This document shows positions 1 to 7,537 of a DNA stretch of 15,265 nucleotides, piece after piece. A model generated the notes under the pieces. It was not told where the DNA came from, did not search any database, and worked only from the letters and a program-made list of their open reading frames with translations. The position numbers were made by a program, and so were the translations under genes. Numbering within the stretch: position 1 is the stretch's first letter; every line of letters begins with the position of its first letter. Origin of the DNA: Tyzzerella sp. (GTDB taxonomy: Bacteria; Bacillota; Clostridia; Lachnospirales; Anaerotignaceae); NCBI GenBank assembly GCA_019415525.1, contig DXZA01000037.1:1-15265 (forward strand), written 5' to 3'.

Positions 1-185
1 ATATACAGCTATATGCAATATTCGACATTACTTTAATTTATATATGTATATATAATATTTAGCATTAAATATAATTATATTTATCTATGACACAATATAT
101 AGTTCAATTTATTTATTATTTTTCATTTCATAATTATAAATAAAATAACTATTAAAATTAAATAGCTTGTATTATATACCAATAT
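1..185. other. AT-rich gene-free stretch
   Basis: This end of the window is almost entirely A and T. I see no credible open frame with a ribosome binding site, no RNA gene and no strong inverted repeat. It lies downstream of the glycerate kinase terminator and is probably an intergenic spacer. Confidence 0.5.
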
Positions 186-220
186 AAAAATAACGTAGAA
201 GTTTTATTTAACTTCTACGC
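186..220 (-). terminator. Terminator after glycerate kinase
   Basis: A 10-bp perfect stem (arms 194-203 and 210-219, core CGTAGAAGTT/AACTTCTACG) with a 6-base loop is followed on the minus strand by a T-rich tail (TTATTTTTAT). It starts about 25 bases after the glycerate kinase stop, as expected for intrinsic termination of that gene. Confidence 0.85.
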
Positions 221-242
221 TAGAACTTTTTAATCATACCTT

Positions 243-1370
243 TTATTTTATTGATTTATAAAATCGAAGAATAGAATCCATTGTTTTTTCTAAATTTTCA
301 GCACTTTGGAAACGGGATTTTTCAAAATCAACAGCCTGTCTATTTATACTAAATATAGATGAAACCCCCATATCATAAGCACCTTCAGCACCTTCTCCAA
401 TAGTACCTACAACAGCTGTTACAGGTATATTCTGTTTTTTTGCTCTTTGAGCAATACCTATTACAACCTTACCTCTTAGGCTTTGACTATCAATTTTTCC
501 TTCTCCTGTAAATATCATATCAGCATTTCGAACAAGCTCATCAAATCCTATAAAATCAAGTATAGTATCAATTCCTGATTTAAGATTTCCATTAAGAAAA
601 GCAACTATTCCTGCTCCCATTCCTCCAGCTGCTCCAGCTCCTGACATATTACAAACATCTTTACTAAGGCTGTTTAAAATAATATTAGAAAGATGTTTAA
701 GGTTTTTATCAAGTTCTTCAACCATTTTAATATCTGCACCTTTTTGTGGTCCGAAAATATATGAAGCTCCATTTTTACCACAAAGAGGATTATCTATATC
801 ACACATAGCTGTTATTTTGCAATCTTTCAAAAATTCTTCCGTAAAACTATTATCAATACTTGATATTTTATAAAACTCATTGCTGTATGGTATTATTTCG
901 TTACCATTTTCATCATAAAAAACTGTTCCCAAAGCTCTTGCCATACCAACACCACCGTCATTTGTACAGCTTCCACCTAATCCAATTATAATATTTTTAC
1001 AGCCAGCCTCAACAGCATCTTTTATTATTAGACCAACACCATAAGTTGTTGTTTTTATCGGATTTTTATTATTTTCAACCATAGGAAGACCTGCTGCTGA
1101 TGCCATTTCTATAATTGCAGTATCTCCTATTGTACAATAATATGTTTTTAGCTCTTCTCCATAAGGACCCAAAGTAATAACTTCTGTTTTTTTTGCATCT
1201 GATGCATAAAGAAAACTATCAACTGTACCTTCTCCACCATCAGCTACCGGAATAGATATAACATCACATTGTGGAAAATGTATATTAATCTGATTTTTCA
1301 TAATCTCACATATTTGAATAGCACTAAGTGTTCCTTTAAAAGAATCAGGCATTATTAAACATTTTTTCAT
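243..1370 (-). CDS. glxK: Glycerate kinase
   Basis: A 375-residue protein of the glycerate kinase family (GarK/GlxK type, Pfam Glycerate_kinase), which phosphorylates D-glycerate with ATP in the cytoplasm and links glycerate or serine breakdown to glycolysis. Family marks are the N-terminal MPDSFKGTLS, the VADGGEGT motif near residue 45, the GLGGSCTNDGG motif near residue 130 and a late FTGEGKID motif. Length matches the family, usually about 380. The frame stays open upstream to a TTG at 1397. I choose the ATG at 1370 because CTGGAGGAT lies just upstream at correct spacing and the protein then begins MKKCLIMPDS, like its relatives. It is a single-gene unit with its own putative promoter at 1456-1484 and a terminator at 186-220. 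Nothing nearby suggests a pathway partner. The symbol is by family; garK would serve equally. Confidence 0.93.
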   Translation of the reverse strand: MKKCLIMPDSFKGTLSAIQICEIMKNQINIHFPQCDVISIPVADGGEGTVDSFLYASDAKKTEVITLGPYGEELKTYYCTIGDTAIIEMASAAGLPMVENNKNPIKTTTYGVGLIIKDAVEAGCKNIIIGLGGSCTNDGGVGMARALGTVFYDENGNEIIPYSNEFYKISSIDNSFTEEFLKDCKITAMCDIDNPLCGKNGASYIFGPQKGADIKMVEELDKNLKHLSNIILNSLSKDVCNMSGAGAAGGMGAGIVAFLNGNLKSGIDTILDFIGFDELVRNADMIFTGEGKIDSQSLRGKVVIGIAQRAKKQNIPVTAVVGTIGEGAEGAYDMGVSSIFSINRQAVDFEKSRFQSAENLEKTMDSILRFYKSIK

Positions 1371-1455
1371 ATAACTATCCTCCAGTTTATAGCTCAAAAT
1401 ATTATAAAATTAATTAATACAAACTAATATAAAATATATAAATTCTATTTATATA

Positions 1456-1484
1456 ATTCTACTGTTTTAAAAAATATATTTCAA
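1456..1484 (-). promoter_or_regulatory. Putative sigma-A promoter for glycerate kinase
   Basis: On the minus strand TTGAAA (-35) and TAGAAT (-10) are 17 bases apart, each matching five of six consensus positions. They lie downstream of the pan-operon terminator and about 85 bases before the glycerate kinase ATG. The surrounding DNA is very AT-rich, so chance matches are possible. Confidence 0.5.
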
Positions 1485-1518
1485 TATAAAAAACAATTTA
1501 TTTTATATATTAATATAT

Positions 1519-1556
1519 AAATAACCTCCTAAAAATAGAGCTTTTAGGAGGTTTAT
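1519..1556 (-). terminator. Terminator after the pantothenate operon
   Basis: A 12-bp perfect stem (arms 1523-1534 and 1542-1553, AACCTCCTAAAA/TTTTAGGAGGTT) has a 7-base loop and an AT-rich but not pure-T tail. It lies about 35 bases after panD. The stem can extend with flanking TATA sequence, so it might work in both directions. The arms carry an SD-like AGGAGG and its complement, but no gene starts here. Confidence 0.75.
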
Positions 1557-1586
1557 ATATACTATATAATATTAAGTTATTTTTTA

Positions 1587-1979
1587 TTATTCCATATCTT
1601 CTAATTTACCATGTTTTTCATATGTTGTAATGCGACTAATTTTGTTATTTTCATCCACAAAAACAACTTTAGGAGGATTTTCCTTTACTTCTTCAGGATT
1701 CATTTGACAATAACACATAATAATTACTTTGTCACCTGTTTGTACACATCTTGCTGCTGCACCATTTAAACATATCATTCCACTACCTCTTTTTCCAGCT
1801 ATTGTATATGTTTCAAAACGGTTTCCATTATTTACATCAACAATCTGCACTTTTTCATATTCATAAATTCCTGCTGAATCTAAAAGGTCTTCATCAACAG
1901 TAATACTTCCTACATAATCAAGTTCCGCCTGAATAACAGTTGCTCTATGTATTTTTCCCTTTAACATTGTAAGATTCAT
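1587..1979 (-). CDS. panD: Aspartate 1-decarboxylase (pyruvoyl)
   Basis: A 130-residue PanD, which makes beta-alanine from L-aspartate for pantothenate synthesis. The zymogen self-cleaves between Gly24 and Ser25; the site YVGSITVD is intact, so Ser25 would become the pyruvoyl group of the alpha chain. Lys9, His11, Arg54 and Tyr58, used for substrate binding and catalysis in the family, are present. Length is close to the usual 126-130. The start ATG at 1979 follows AAGGAGA. A second Met at residue 5 (MLKGKIHRAT) is the alternative, but Met1 agrees with the usual few residues before this motif. It is the last gene of the DUF2520-panB-panC-panD operon, 15 bases after panC, and supplies the beta-alanine that PanC condenses with pantoate. 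Confidence 0.97.
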   Translation of the reverse strand: MNLTMLKGKIHRATVIQAELDYVGSITVDEDLLDSAGIYEYEKVQIVDVNNGNRFETYTIAGKRGSGMICLNGAAARCVQTGDKVIIMCYCQMNPEEVKENPPKVVFVDENNKISRITTYEKHGKLEDME

Positions 1980-1994
1980 TTTTATTTCTCCTTA

Positions 1995-2837
1995 TCATTC
2001 GTATATAAAATTATCTATTAATCTTGTTTTACCAATATAAACAGCCATTGCAACAAGTACTGGTGGTTTCATTTCAGACACAATCTCTATTGAATTTGCA
2101 TCAACAGCTTTTACATAATCTATTTTTGCCAATGGTTCTGTTTCTATTAATTTTTTCATTTCATTTACAATTTTATTAGCGTCTTTTTCACCATTTTTAG
2201 CTAAATCCATACCAAGTTTAACAGCTTTACTTAATATAAGTGATGCTTTTCTTTCATCATTACTTAAATATGTATTTCTTGAACTTTTAGCAAGACCATC
2301 TTCTTCTCTTATAATAGGACAACCTACTATATCAATATCAAAATTTAAATCTCTTACCATTCTTTTTATAATAGCAAGCTGTTGTGCATCTTTTTGTCCA
2401 AAATATGCTCTATCTGGCGTAACAATATTAAAAAGTTTTGAAACAACTGTACAAACTCCTCTAAAATGTGTTGGTCTTGTTTTGCCACAAAGCTCATCTG
2501 ATAAAACTTCCATATTTACATATGTACAAAAATCTTTAAAATACATTTCTTCAGGCTCTGGATTAAATAATAATGCAGCTCCTGCTTCTTCGCAAAGTTT
2601 AGCATCTCTTTCTAAATCTCTTGGATATGTAGCTAAATCCTCATTTGGACCAAACTGTACAGGATTAACAAAATCACTTACTACAACTATATCATTCTCT
2701 TTATGTGCTCTTTCAATTAAACTTTTATGGCCTTCATGAAGATAACCCATAGTAGGTACCAAACCTATTGAAAGTCCTTGTTTCTTCCATATTTTAACTT
2801 CGTTACGTACTTCTGAAATTGTTTTTACTATTTTCAT
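1995..2837 (-). CDS. panC: Pantothenate synthetase (pantoate-beta-alanine ligase)
   Basis: A 280-residue PanC, which joins pantoate and beta-alanine with ATP, via pantoyl-adenylate, to give pantothenate. The nucleotidyl-transferase signatures are intact: PTMGYLHEGH (His34 and His37 of the HIGH-like motif), YFGQKDAQQL, and the KMSKS-like KSSRNTYLS. Length matches the E. coli enzyme of about 283. An in-frame GTG at 2846 would add three residues. I choose the ATG at 2837 because AGGAGTG sits at proper distance and the protein then begins MKIVKTI. It lies 12 bases after panB and 15 before panD, so the three are clearly one transcript. Nothing is truncated or odd. Confidence 0.97.
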   Translation of the reverse strand: MKIVKTISEVRNEVKIWKKQGLSIGLVPTMGYLHEGHKSLIERAHKENDIVVVSDFVNPVQFGPNEDLATYPRDLERDAKLCEEAGAALLFNPEPEEMYFKDFCTYVNMEVLSDELCGKTRPTHFRGVCTVVSKLFNIVTPDRAYFGQKDAQQLAIIKRMVRDLNFDIDIVGCPIIREEDGLAKSSRNTYLSNDERKASLILSKAVKLGMDLAKNGEKDANKIVNEMKKLIETEPLAKIDYVKAVDANSIEIVSEMKPPVLVAMAVYIGKTRLIDNFIYE

Positions 2838-2849
2838 ATATAACACTCC

Positions 2850-3677
2850 TTAATATAACTTATTTATTACATCATCTGAAATTGCAAATGTATGTTCAAC
2901 AGAAGGAAATGTACCATCATTTATTTCTTTAATATATTCTTTAAATGCTTCTGTCATAATTTCACCAACATTTGCAAATTTCTTTACAAATTTAGGAGTG
3001 AAGTTTGAAAACATACCTAACATATCTTGATATACAAGTATTTGTCCATCACAGCCTTTACCTGCACCGATACCAATAGTAGGTATAGATATTGAATTAG
3101 TAATTATTTCAGCAAGTTTTTCAGGAACACATTCCAAAACAACAGCAAATGCCCCTGCTTCCTCAACAGCTTTTGCTTCTTCAATTAATCTTTTAGCATC
3201 ATCTTCGCTTTTTCCTTGAACTTTAAAGCCACCAAATGCATTTACAGACTGTGGTGTAAGCCCAATATGTGCCATAACAGGAATAGATGCATTTGTTATT
3301 GCTCTTATTTGATTACAAACAGTAGCTCCACCCTCAAGTTTAACCGCTTGACAGCCACCTTCTTTTATTAATCTTCCTGCATTACGTACAGCTTCTTCAA
3401 CTGATACCTGATATGACATAAAAGGCATATCACCTACAACAAGAGCATTTTTTGCACCACGACTTACTGCTTTTGTATGATGAATCATATCTTCCATAGT
3501 AACAGCTAATGTATCATCATATCCAAGAACAACCATTCCAAGAGAGTCACCAACTAAAATACCATTTATATTGGCCTCGTCCATAAGCTTTGCTGTTGAA
3601 TAATCATAAGCTGTAAGCATTGAAATTTTTTCGCCTTTAATTTTTTTATTTTTAAAGGTTGATACTGTGTTTTTCAT
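2850..3677 (-). CDS. panB: Ketopantoate hydroxymethyltransferase
   Basis: A 275-residue PanB, which transfers a one-carbon unit from methylene-tetrahydrofolate to alpha-ketoisovalerate, the first committed step to pantothenate. The metal-binding acids Asp44 (LVGDSLGMV), Asp83 (VGDMPF) and Glu115 (KLEGG) and the catalytic Glu182 (VLECVP) are in place, with the late IGIGAG loop. Length is typical (about 265-280). The start at 3677 follows GGAGG inside the end of the preceding DUF2520 gene; the two coding regions overlap by 26 bases, which suggests translational coupling. The product is the substrate of the reductase proposed for that upstream gene. Confidence 0.97.
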   Translation of the reverse strand: MKNTVSTFKNKKIKGEKISMLTAYDYSTAKLMDEANINGILVGDSLGMVVLGYDDTLAVTMEDMIHHTKAVSRGAKNALVVGDMPFMSYQVSVEEAVRNAGRLIKEGGCQAVKLEGGATVCNQIRAITNASIPVMAHIGLTPQSVNAFGGFKVQGKSEDDAKRLIEEAKAVEEAGAFAVVLECVPEKLAEIITNSISIPTIGIGAGKGCDGQILVYQDMLGMFSNFTPKFVKKFANVGEIMTEAFKEYIKEINDGTFPSVEHTFAISDDVINKLY

Positions 3678-4539
3678 TCTTAATTACCTCCGCAACATTT
3701 GAATAATCTCTGTTTGGATGTTTTTCTCCTGCTATTTCCATAAGTTTTTCTGATAAAAGAAGATATACTTTTAGCAAATTTTCTTTAGATTTTAAATTAT
3801 CACTATTTTGAATTGAATAAATATGTTTTTCTATTGTTGAAATATCACATCTTTCTATTGGGCCTGTAAGTGCTTCAATGTACCCCTTTTCAACAATAGC
3901 GTTTGCATTACCTATAAATAAATTTGTAAGAGCCTTTGTTGCAATTTCTCTTTCAAAACCGCAATTTTCTAAAATATCCACACCCATAGAATATAGCCCT
4001 ATAACGAGATTACTTACAACAACTGCTCCACAATGATATAAACTTTTGTTTTCAGAAGAAGTTAATATAACTTTATTTCCTGACCTTTCAAATATTTCTA
4101 CAATATCATTAATATGTTCAGTAGAACCTTCAATTGTAAAATATGCATTATTCAATTCTTTATAACTTTCAAATTTGCTACTTATGGCATATAGCGGATG
4201 TACGGAATAGACACATGCACAATATTTATAAGCATCAAAAAAAGCGGCCGATGATATCGAACCGCTACAATGACAAATGTTTTTATTTTTTATATCTAGA
4301 TTTTTCATATAACTCCATATTTCACCAATAGCATTATCAGGTGTTGTAACAAAAATAGTATCACTATCTTTTAAAAGATTTTCAATAGAGATATAATTTT
4401 TAGTCTCTGTAAAATCTGCTGCCGATTTGGCTGAGTCTTGTGATTTACTGTAATAGCCGGTTATGTATAGACCATGCTCTTTTAGATATTTTCCAAGAGA
4501 AAAACCCACTTTCCCTGCACCAATAAATCCTATGTTCAT
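3652..4539 (-). CDS. panG: DUF2520 Rossmann protein, probable ketopantoate reductase (PanG-like)
   Basis: A 295-residue oxidoreductase with an N-terminal Rossmann fold (GFIGAGKVGFSLG near residue 4, the dinucleotide-binding glycine motif) and a C-terminal helical DUF2520 domain. Conserved marks include CHCSGS, SVHPL, YHCGAVVVSN and ALTGPIERCD. I recall PanG, described in Francisella and proposed in some Firmicutes, as an alternative ketopantoate reductase; the link of that family to DUF2520 is from memory. It fits here: this operon holds panB, panC and panD but no PanE, and the missing step is reduction of ketopantoate to pantoate. The frame is open to a TTG at 4557, but the ATG at 4539 has AAAGGAGTG at good spacing and starts directly on the nucleotide-binding strand. 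It is the first gene of the operon. The fold is firm; the substrate is inferred from context. Confidence 0.85.
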   Translation of the reverse strand: MNIGFIGAGKVGFSLGKYLKEHGLYITGYYSKSQDSAKSAADFTETKNYISIENLLKDSDTIFVTTPDNAIGEIWSYMKNLDIKNKNICHCSGSISSAAFFDAYKYCACVYSVHPLYAISSKFESYKELNNAYFTIEGSTEHINDIVEIFERSGNKVILTSSENKSLYHCGAVVVSNLVIGLYSMGVDILENCGFEREIATKALTNLFIGNANAIVEKGYIEALTGPIERCDISTIEKHIYSIQNSDNLKSKENLLKVYLLLSEKLMEIAGEKHPNRDYSNVAEVIKNEKHSINL

Positions 4540-4671
4540 ACCGTTCACTCCTTTCAAAGTTATGACAGTATGAAAAATCTAAACACAAAAAGTCCGTTCA
4601 ATAACTGATACGAACAAAAATAAAAATAAATAATCAAGGTATAGTTTCATTCCGAATACCATCCAAAAATT

Positions 4672-4700
4672 ACTATAACACTAAAAAAAACATTTGTCTA
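4672..4700 (-). promoter_or_regulatory. Putative promoter of the pan operon
   Basis: On the minus strand TAGACA and TATAGT are 17 bases apart, each matching five of six consensus positions. They sit just after the Fe-ADH terminator and about 130 bases before the first pan gene. The leader (about 4665-4540) carries only weak inverted repeats, such as GGTAT/ATACC near 4660, and I recognise no riboswitch in it. Confidence 0.5.
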
Positions 4701-4719
4701 TAATATTTATGCATAATAT

Positions 4720-4763
4720 AAAAAATAAGCCTTCGCTTTTTATAAAACGAAGGCTTATTTTTT
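4720..4763 (-). terminator. Strong terminator after Fe-ADH
   Basis: A 16-bp perfect inverted repeat (arms 4720-4735 and 4748-4763, core ATAAGCCTTCG) has A runs and T runs at both outer ends, so it could terminate from either side. It overlaps the Fe-ADH stop codon (4764-4762) and separates the catabolic cluster from the pan operon. Confidence 0.92.
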
Positions 4764-5901
4764 AAAGAGCTTCTATATATATTTCTCTAACTTCTTCCTT
4801 TGTAAACACTTTTGGATTATTATTAATACTTACAGCAGACACTTTGAATGCATTTTCTGTCATCCAATCAATATCTTCCTCTTTAACCCCTTCTTGTTTA
4901 AGTGTTGTTTTTAAATTAATTTTTTCTAAAATATCAGTTATTTTTTCAACACAATCATTTTCATCTTTTCCACCAAGAAGTTTTGATATTACACTAAATT
5001 TTTCAGGTGCACTTGAAATAGTTCTTTTATATATAACAGGTGTAAGTGCTGCAAGTCCTCTACCATGAGTAATATTACGAAGTCCGCTTGCAGGGTGCTC
5101 AAGTCCATGTGGTGCTATAACCCCTGCTTGATTTATTACCATTCCACCATATGTACTTGCAAGAGATACTGCACTCCAAGCCTGAATATTATCATAATCT
5201 TCATAGGCTTTTACAAGATTTTCACCAATAAGTCTAATTCCTTCAATAGCCATAATTTCTGTAACTGGAGAACATATTTTACTTAAATAAGCTTCCATAC
5301 AATGACAAAGTGCATCAAATCCAACAGAAGCCAGTACTCCTTTAGGCATTGTTTTCATAACCTCAGGGTCTACAATAGAAGCCTTTGCAATTACAGCATT
5401 ATTTCTAAGAGATTTTTTATCTTTTGTTTCATCATCTGTTAGAACAGCAAAACAATTACCTTCACTACCTGTTCCACATGTAGTAGGAACAAGTATAAGA
5501 GGAAGAGCTTTATCTCCTTTTTTTATTCCGTATATATAATCAAATATATTTCCTTCATTAATTGTAGCAAATGCAATTGCCTTACTACAATCCATTATAC
5601 TTCCACCACCAAGTCCAACTATTACTTCAATATCGTTTTCTTTAGCTATTTTAGCACCTTTTATTACAGTTGAAGCAAGAGGGTTTGGTGTTGCTTCATC
5701 AAATATTTCAACAACACCACCTTCAGCTTCAATAAGTTTTTTAGCTCTATCAAGAAGACCTGAACGCTTTGTACTTCCTTGACCTGTTACAATCATAACT
5801 TTTTTACCATATTTTAAAGTTTCTTTTCCAAGAATATTAACCTTTCCAGCTCCAAATATAATTCTAACAGGTAAATAATGTTCAAATTCTCGTATTTCCA
5901 C
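4762..5901 (-). CDS. Iron-containing alcohol dehydrogenase
   Basis: A 379-residue group III (Fe-type) NAD(P)-dependent alcohol dehydrogenase. The cofactor-binding GGGSIMD motif is at residues 98-104. The metal site Asp196, His200, His265 and His279 and the catalytic His269 match the FucO pattern (FDALCH, HGLEHP, ITHGRG). It would interconvert an aldehyde and an alcohol. The GTG start is set by AGGAGGAATTAAAA directly before it. The SD region overlaps the stop codon of the upstream aminotransferase, only 12 bases away, so the two were translated together. That pairing suggests reduction of the aminotransferase product, for example succinate, malonate or glutarate semialdehyde to the hydroxy acid as 4-hydroxybutyrate dehydrogenases do. 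A general butanol dehydrogenase is the alternative. The gene is intact although its partner is broken. Confidence 0.9.
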   Translation of the reverse strand: MEIREFEHYLPVRIIFGAGKVNILGKETLKYGKKVMIVTGQGSTKRSGLLDRAKKLIEAEGGVVEIFDEATPNPLASTVIKGAKIAKENDIEVIVGLGGGSIMDCSKAIAFATINEGNIFDYIYGIKKGDKALPLILVPTTCGTGSEGNCFAVLTDDETKDKKSLRNNAVIAKASIVDPEVMKTMPKGVLASVGFDALCHCMEAYLSKICSPVTEIMAIEGIRLIGENLVKAYEDYDNIQAWSAVSLASTYGGMVINQAGVIAPHGLEHPASGLRNITHGRGLAALTPVIYKRTISSAPEKFSVISKLLGGKDENDCVEKITDILEKINLKTTLKQEGVKEEDIDWMTENAFKVSAVSINNNPKVFTKEEVREIYIEAL

Positions 5902-5913
5902 TTTTAATTCCTC

Positions 5914-7274
5914 CTACTTTCTGTTTTTTGCAGAAATAACTGCATTTTCAAAAATATCAAGTCCTGCTTCAAGTTGCTCATCTGTTATTACAAGAGGAGA
6001 TAAAAATCTTATAACATTATTATATGCCCCTGCACTTTCAACAATCAAGCCATTCTCTGCACATATTTGTATAATTTTTGATGTAAGTTCTCCATTAGGT
6101 TCTTTTGTATCTTTATCCTTTACAAACTCAATACCTATCATACTTCCAAGTCCTCTTACATCACCAATTTCTTCAATTTTTTCTTTAAGAGAATTATATC
6201 TTTCCATAACTTTTTTTCCTATTTCACAGGCACGTTTTGCAAGATTATCTCTTTCCATAATTTCTATTGTTTTAAGAGCAGCAGCACATGCAAGAGCATT
6301 TCCACCATATGTTCCACCAATAGTACCCTTTGGTACTGCTTCCATTATTTCATCTTTTGCTATTACTGCTGATAATGGTACACCGGCCGCTATTGATTTT
6401 GCAGTTGAAATTATATCTGGTTCAACATCAGCTTCTTTCCAATATTCTGATGCAAACATTCTTCCTGTTCTACAAAACCACTCTGAACTTCATCAGCAAT
6501 AAGAAGAATATCGTTTTTATCACAAATTTTTCTAACAGCTTTAATCCATTCAATAGGTACTGGTATAAAACCACCTTCACCCTGTACAGGTTCTACAACT
6601 ATCGCTGCAACTGTATCAGCCTGACAACATTCTTCAAAAATATCATATATTGATTTTAAATAATATTCAAGAGCATCATCATTTGTTATACCATTAGGTG
6701 TTCTATAATAGTAAGGGAATTTTGCTCTAAATACTCCAGAAGGAAGTGTTCCCATATCTTTTGCATAAGCTTTTTTTGCAGTCATTGCCATTGTATAATG
6801 TGTTCTTCCATGAAATGCACCTGAAAATACAATAATATTTTCACGTTTTGTATATGCCTTTGCTATTTTTATAGCATTTTCATTCGCTTCAGCACCACTA
6901 TTTGCCATAAACACTTTCTTTATTTCACCTTTTACTGGAGAAATACTTGCAAGTTTTTCAGCTAAAGATACATATCCTTCATGTGTAACTATATTAAACA
7001 TTCCATGGAAATATTTTTCTGACTGTTCTTTTACAGCCTCAACAACTTCAGGGTGTGAGTAACCTATATTTAAAACTCCAACTCCACCAACCCAATCAAA
7101 AAATTTATTTCCATCAACGTCTTCTATAATTGCACCTTCTCCTCTACTAATAACAACAGGATATATACAAGATATAGCAGATGGTACTGCTTCATTTCTT
7201 CTTGCTGTAATTTCCTTTGCTTTTGGTCATGGAAGTGTCTGTGTAATAATTTTAGGTAAATCTGTTTTAAGCAT
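5914..7274 (-). pseudogene. Class III aminotransferase (GABA-transaminase-like), broken by stop and frameshift
   Basis: When repaired this is a 453-residue PLP enzyme of the GabT-like class III aminotransferases, which move an omega-amino group to a keto acid and leave a semialdehyde. An ATG at 7274 with TAGGAGGA upstream starts the frame. Lesion 1 is a TGA at codon 16 (7229-7227), where the family has Gly (LPGPKAKEI); GGA to TGA explains it. Lesion 2 is a missing base in the A run at 6474-6477 (T run on the coding strand), after residue 267. Adding one T restores SGFCRTGRMFASEYW. The rest looks functional: SGAEANENAIKIA, FHGRTHYTMA, EPVQGEGG, Asp261 in DEVQSG and catalytic Lys293 in STAKSIAAG, which lies beyond the frameshift. 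As it stands, no product would carry both PLP residues. It sits between the TIGR04076 gene and the Fe-ADH in one operon. Confidence 0.9.
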
Positions 7275-7297
7275 AATATAAATGTCCTCCTAAATTT

Positions 7298-7537
7298 TTA
7301 ATATTTTTCAATATAAAATAAAACTTTTTCCTCACAATCAGGACATTGTATAACACTTTCATGTATATATCCTTTTCTTGCAGCAAATATAAAAGGATAT
7401 AATGCATTTAATGCTGTCATACATAAGTTATTACTTTCTTCTTTATTTATATTAGGTCCATCAAAAATAATTTGGTCACCCTCAGAATATGCAGGACAAA
7501 AAGATTTTATCACTACTAATTTAACTTTTTCTTTCAT
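7298..7537 (-). CDS. TIGR04076 family small protein
   Basis: A 79-residue protein that resembles the uncharacterised TIGR04076 family: an early Cys (C14 in SFCPAY), a GD pair, a central Cys (C39) before ALNALYPF, and a C-terminal VIQCPDCEEKVLFYI block with Cys65 and Cys68. The CPDC pair with the other Cys residues could bind a metal or act in redox chemistry, but no function is established as far as I know. There is no signal peptide or membrane segment, so it is probably cytoplasmic. Its ATG overlaps the permease TGA stop (ATGA), which indicates translational coupling, and it lies 23 bases before the broken aminotransferase. A link to amino-acid uptake or breakdown is suggested by position only. 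Confidence 0.82.
   Translation of the reverse strand: MKEKVKLVVIKSFCPAYSEGDQIIFDGPNINKEESNNLCMTALNALYPFIFAARKGYIHESVIQCPDCEEKVLFYIEKY

Noticed and set aside
1523..1553. Hairpin with AGGAGG as a ribosome-site sequestering element for glycerate kinase
   Set aside because: The glycerate kinase start has its own GGAGG about 150 bases further on. The hairpin sits where a pan-operon terminator is expected.
4540..4671. Riboswitch in the pan-operon leader
   Set aside because: Only short, weak inverted repeats are visible and there is no terminator or SD-sequestering stem.
7227..7229. UGA recoded as Gly, or a selenocysteine codon
   Set aside because: The neighbouring permease ends at TGA overlapping the next start, the expected residue is Gly rather than Cys, and the same gene carries a frameshift. 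Mutation or error is simpler.
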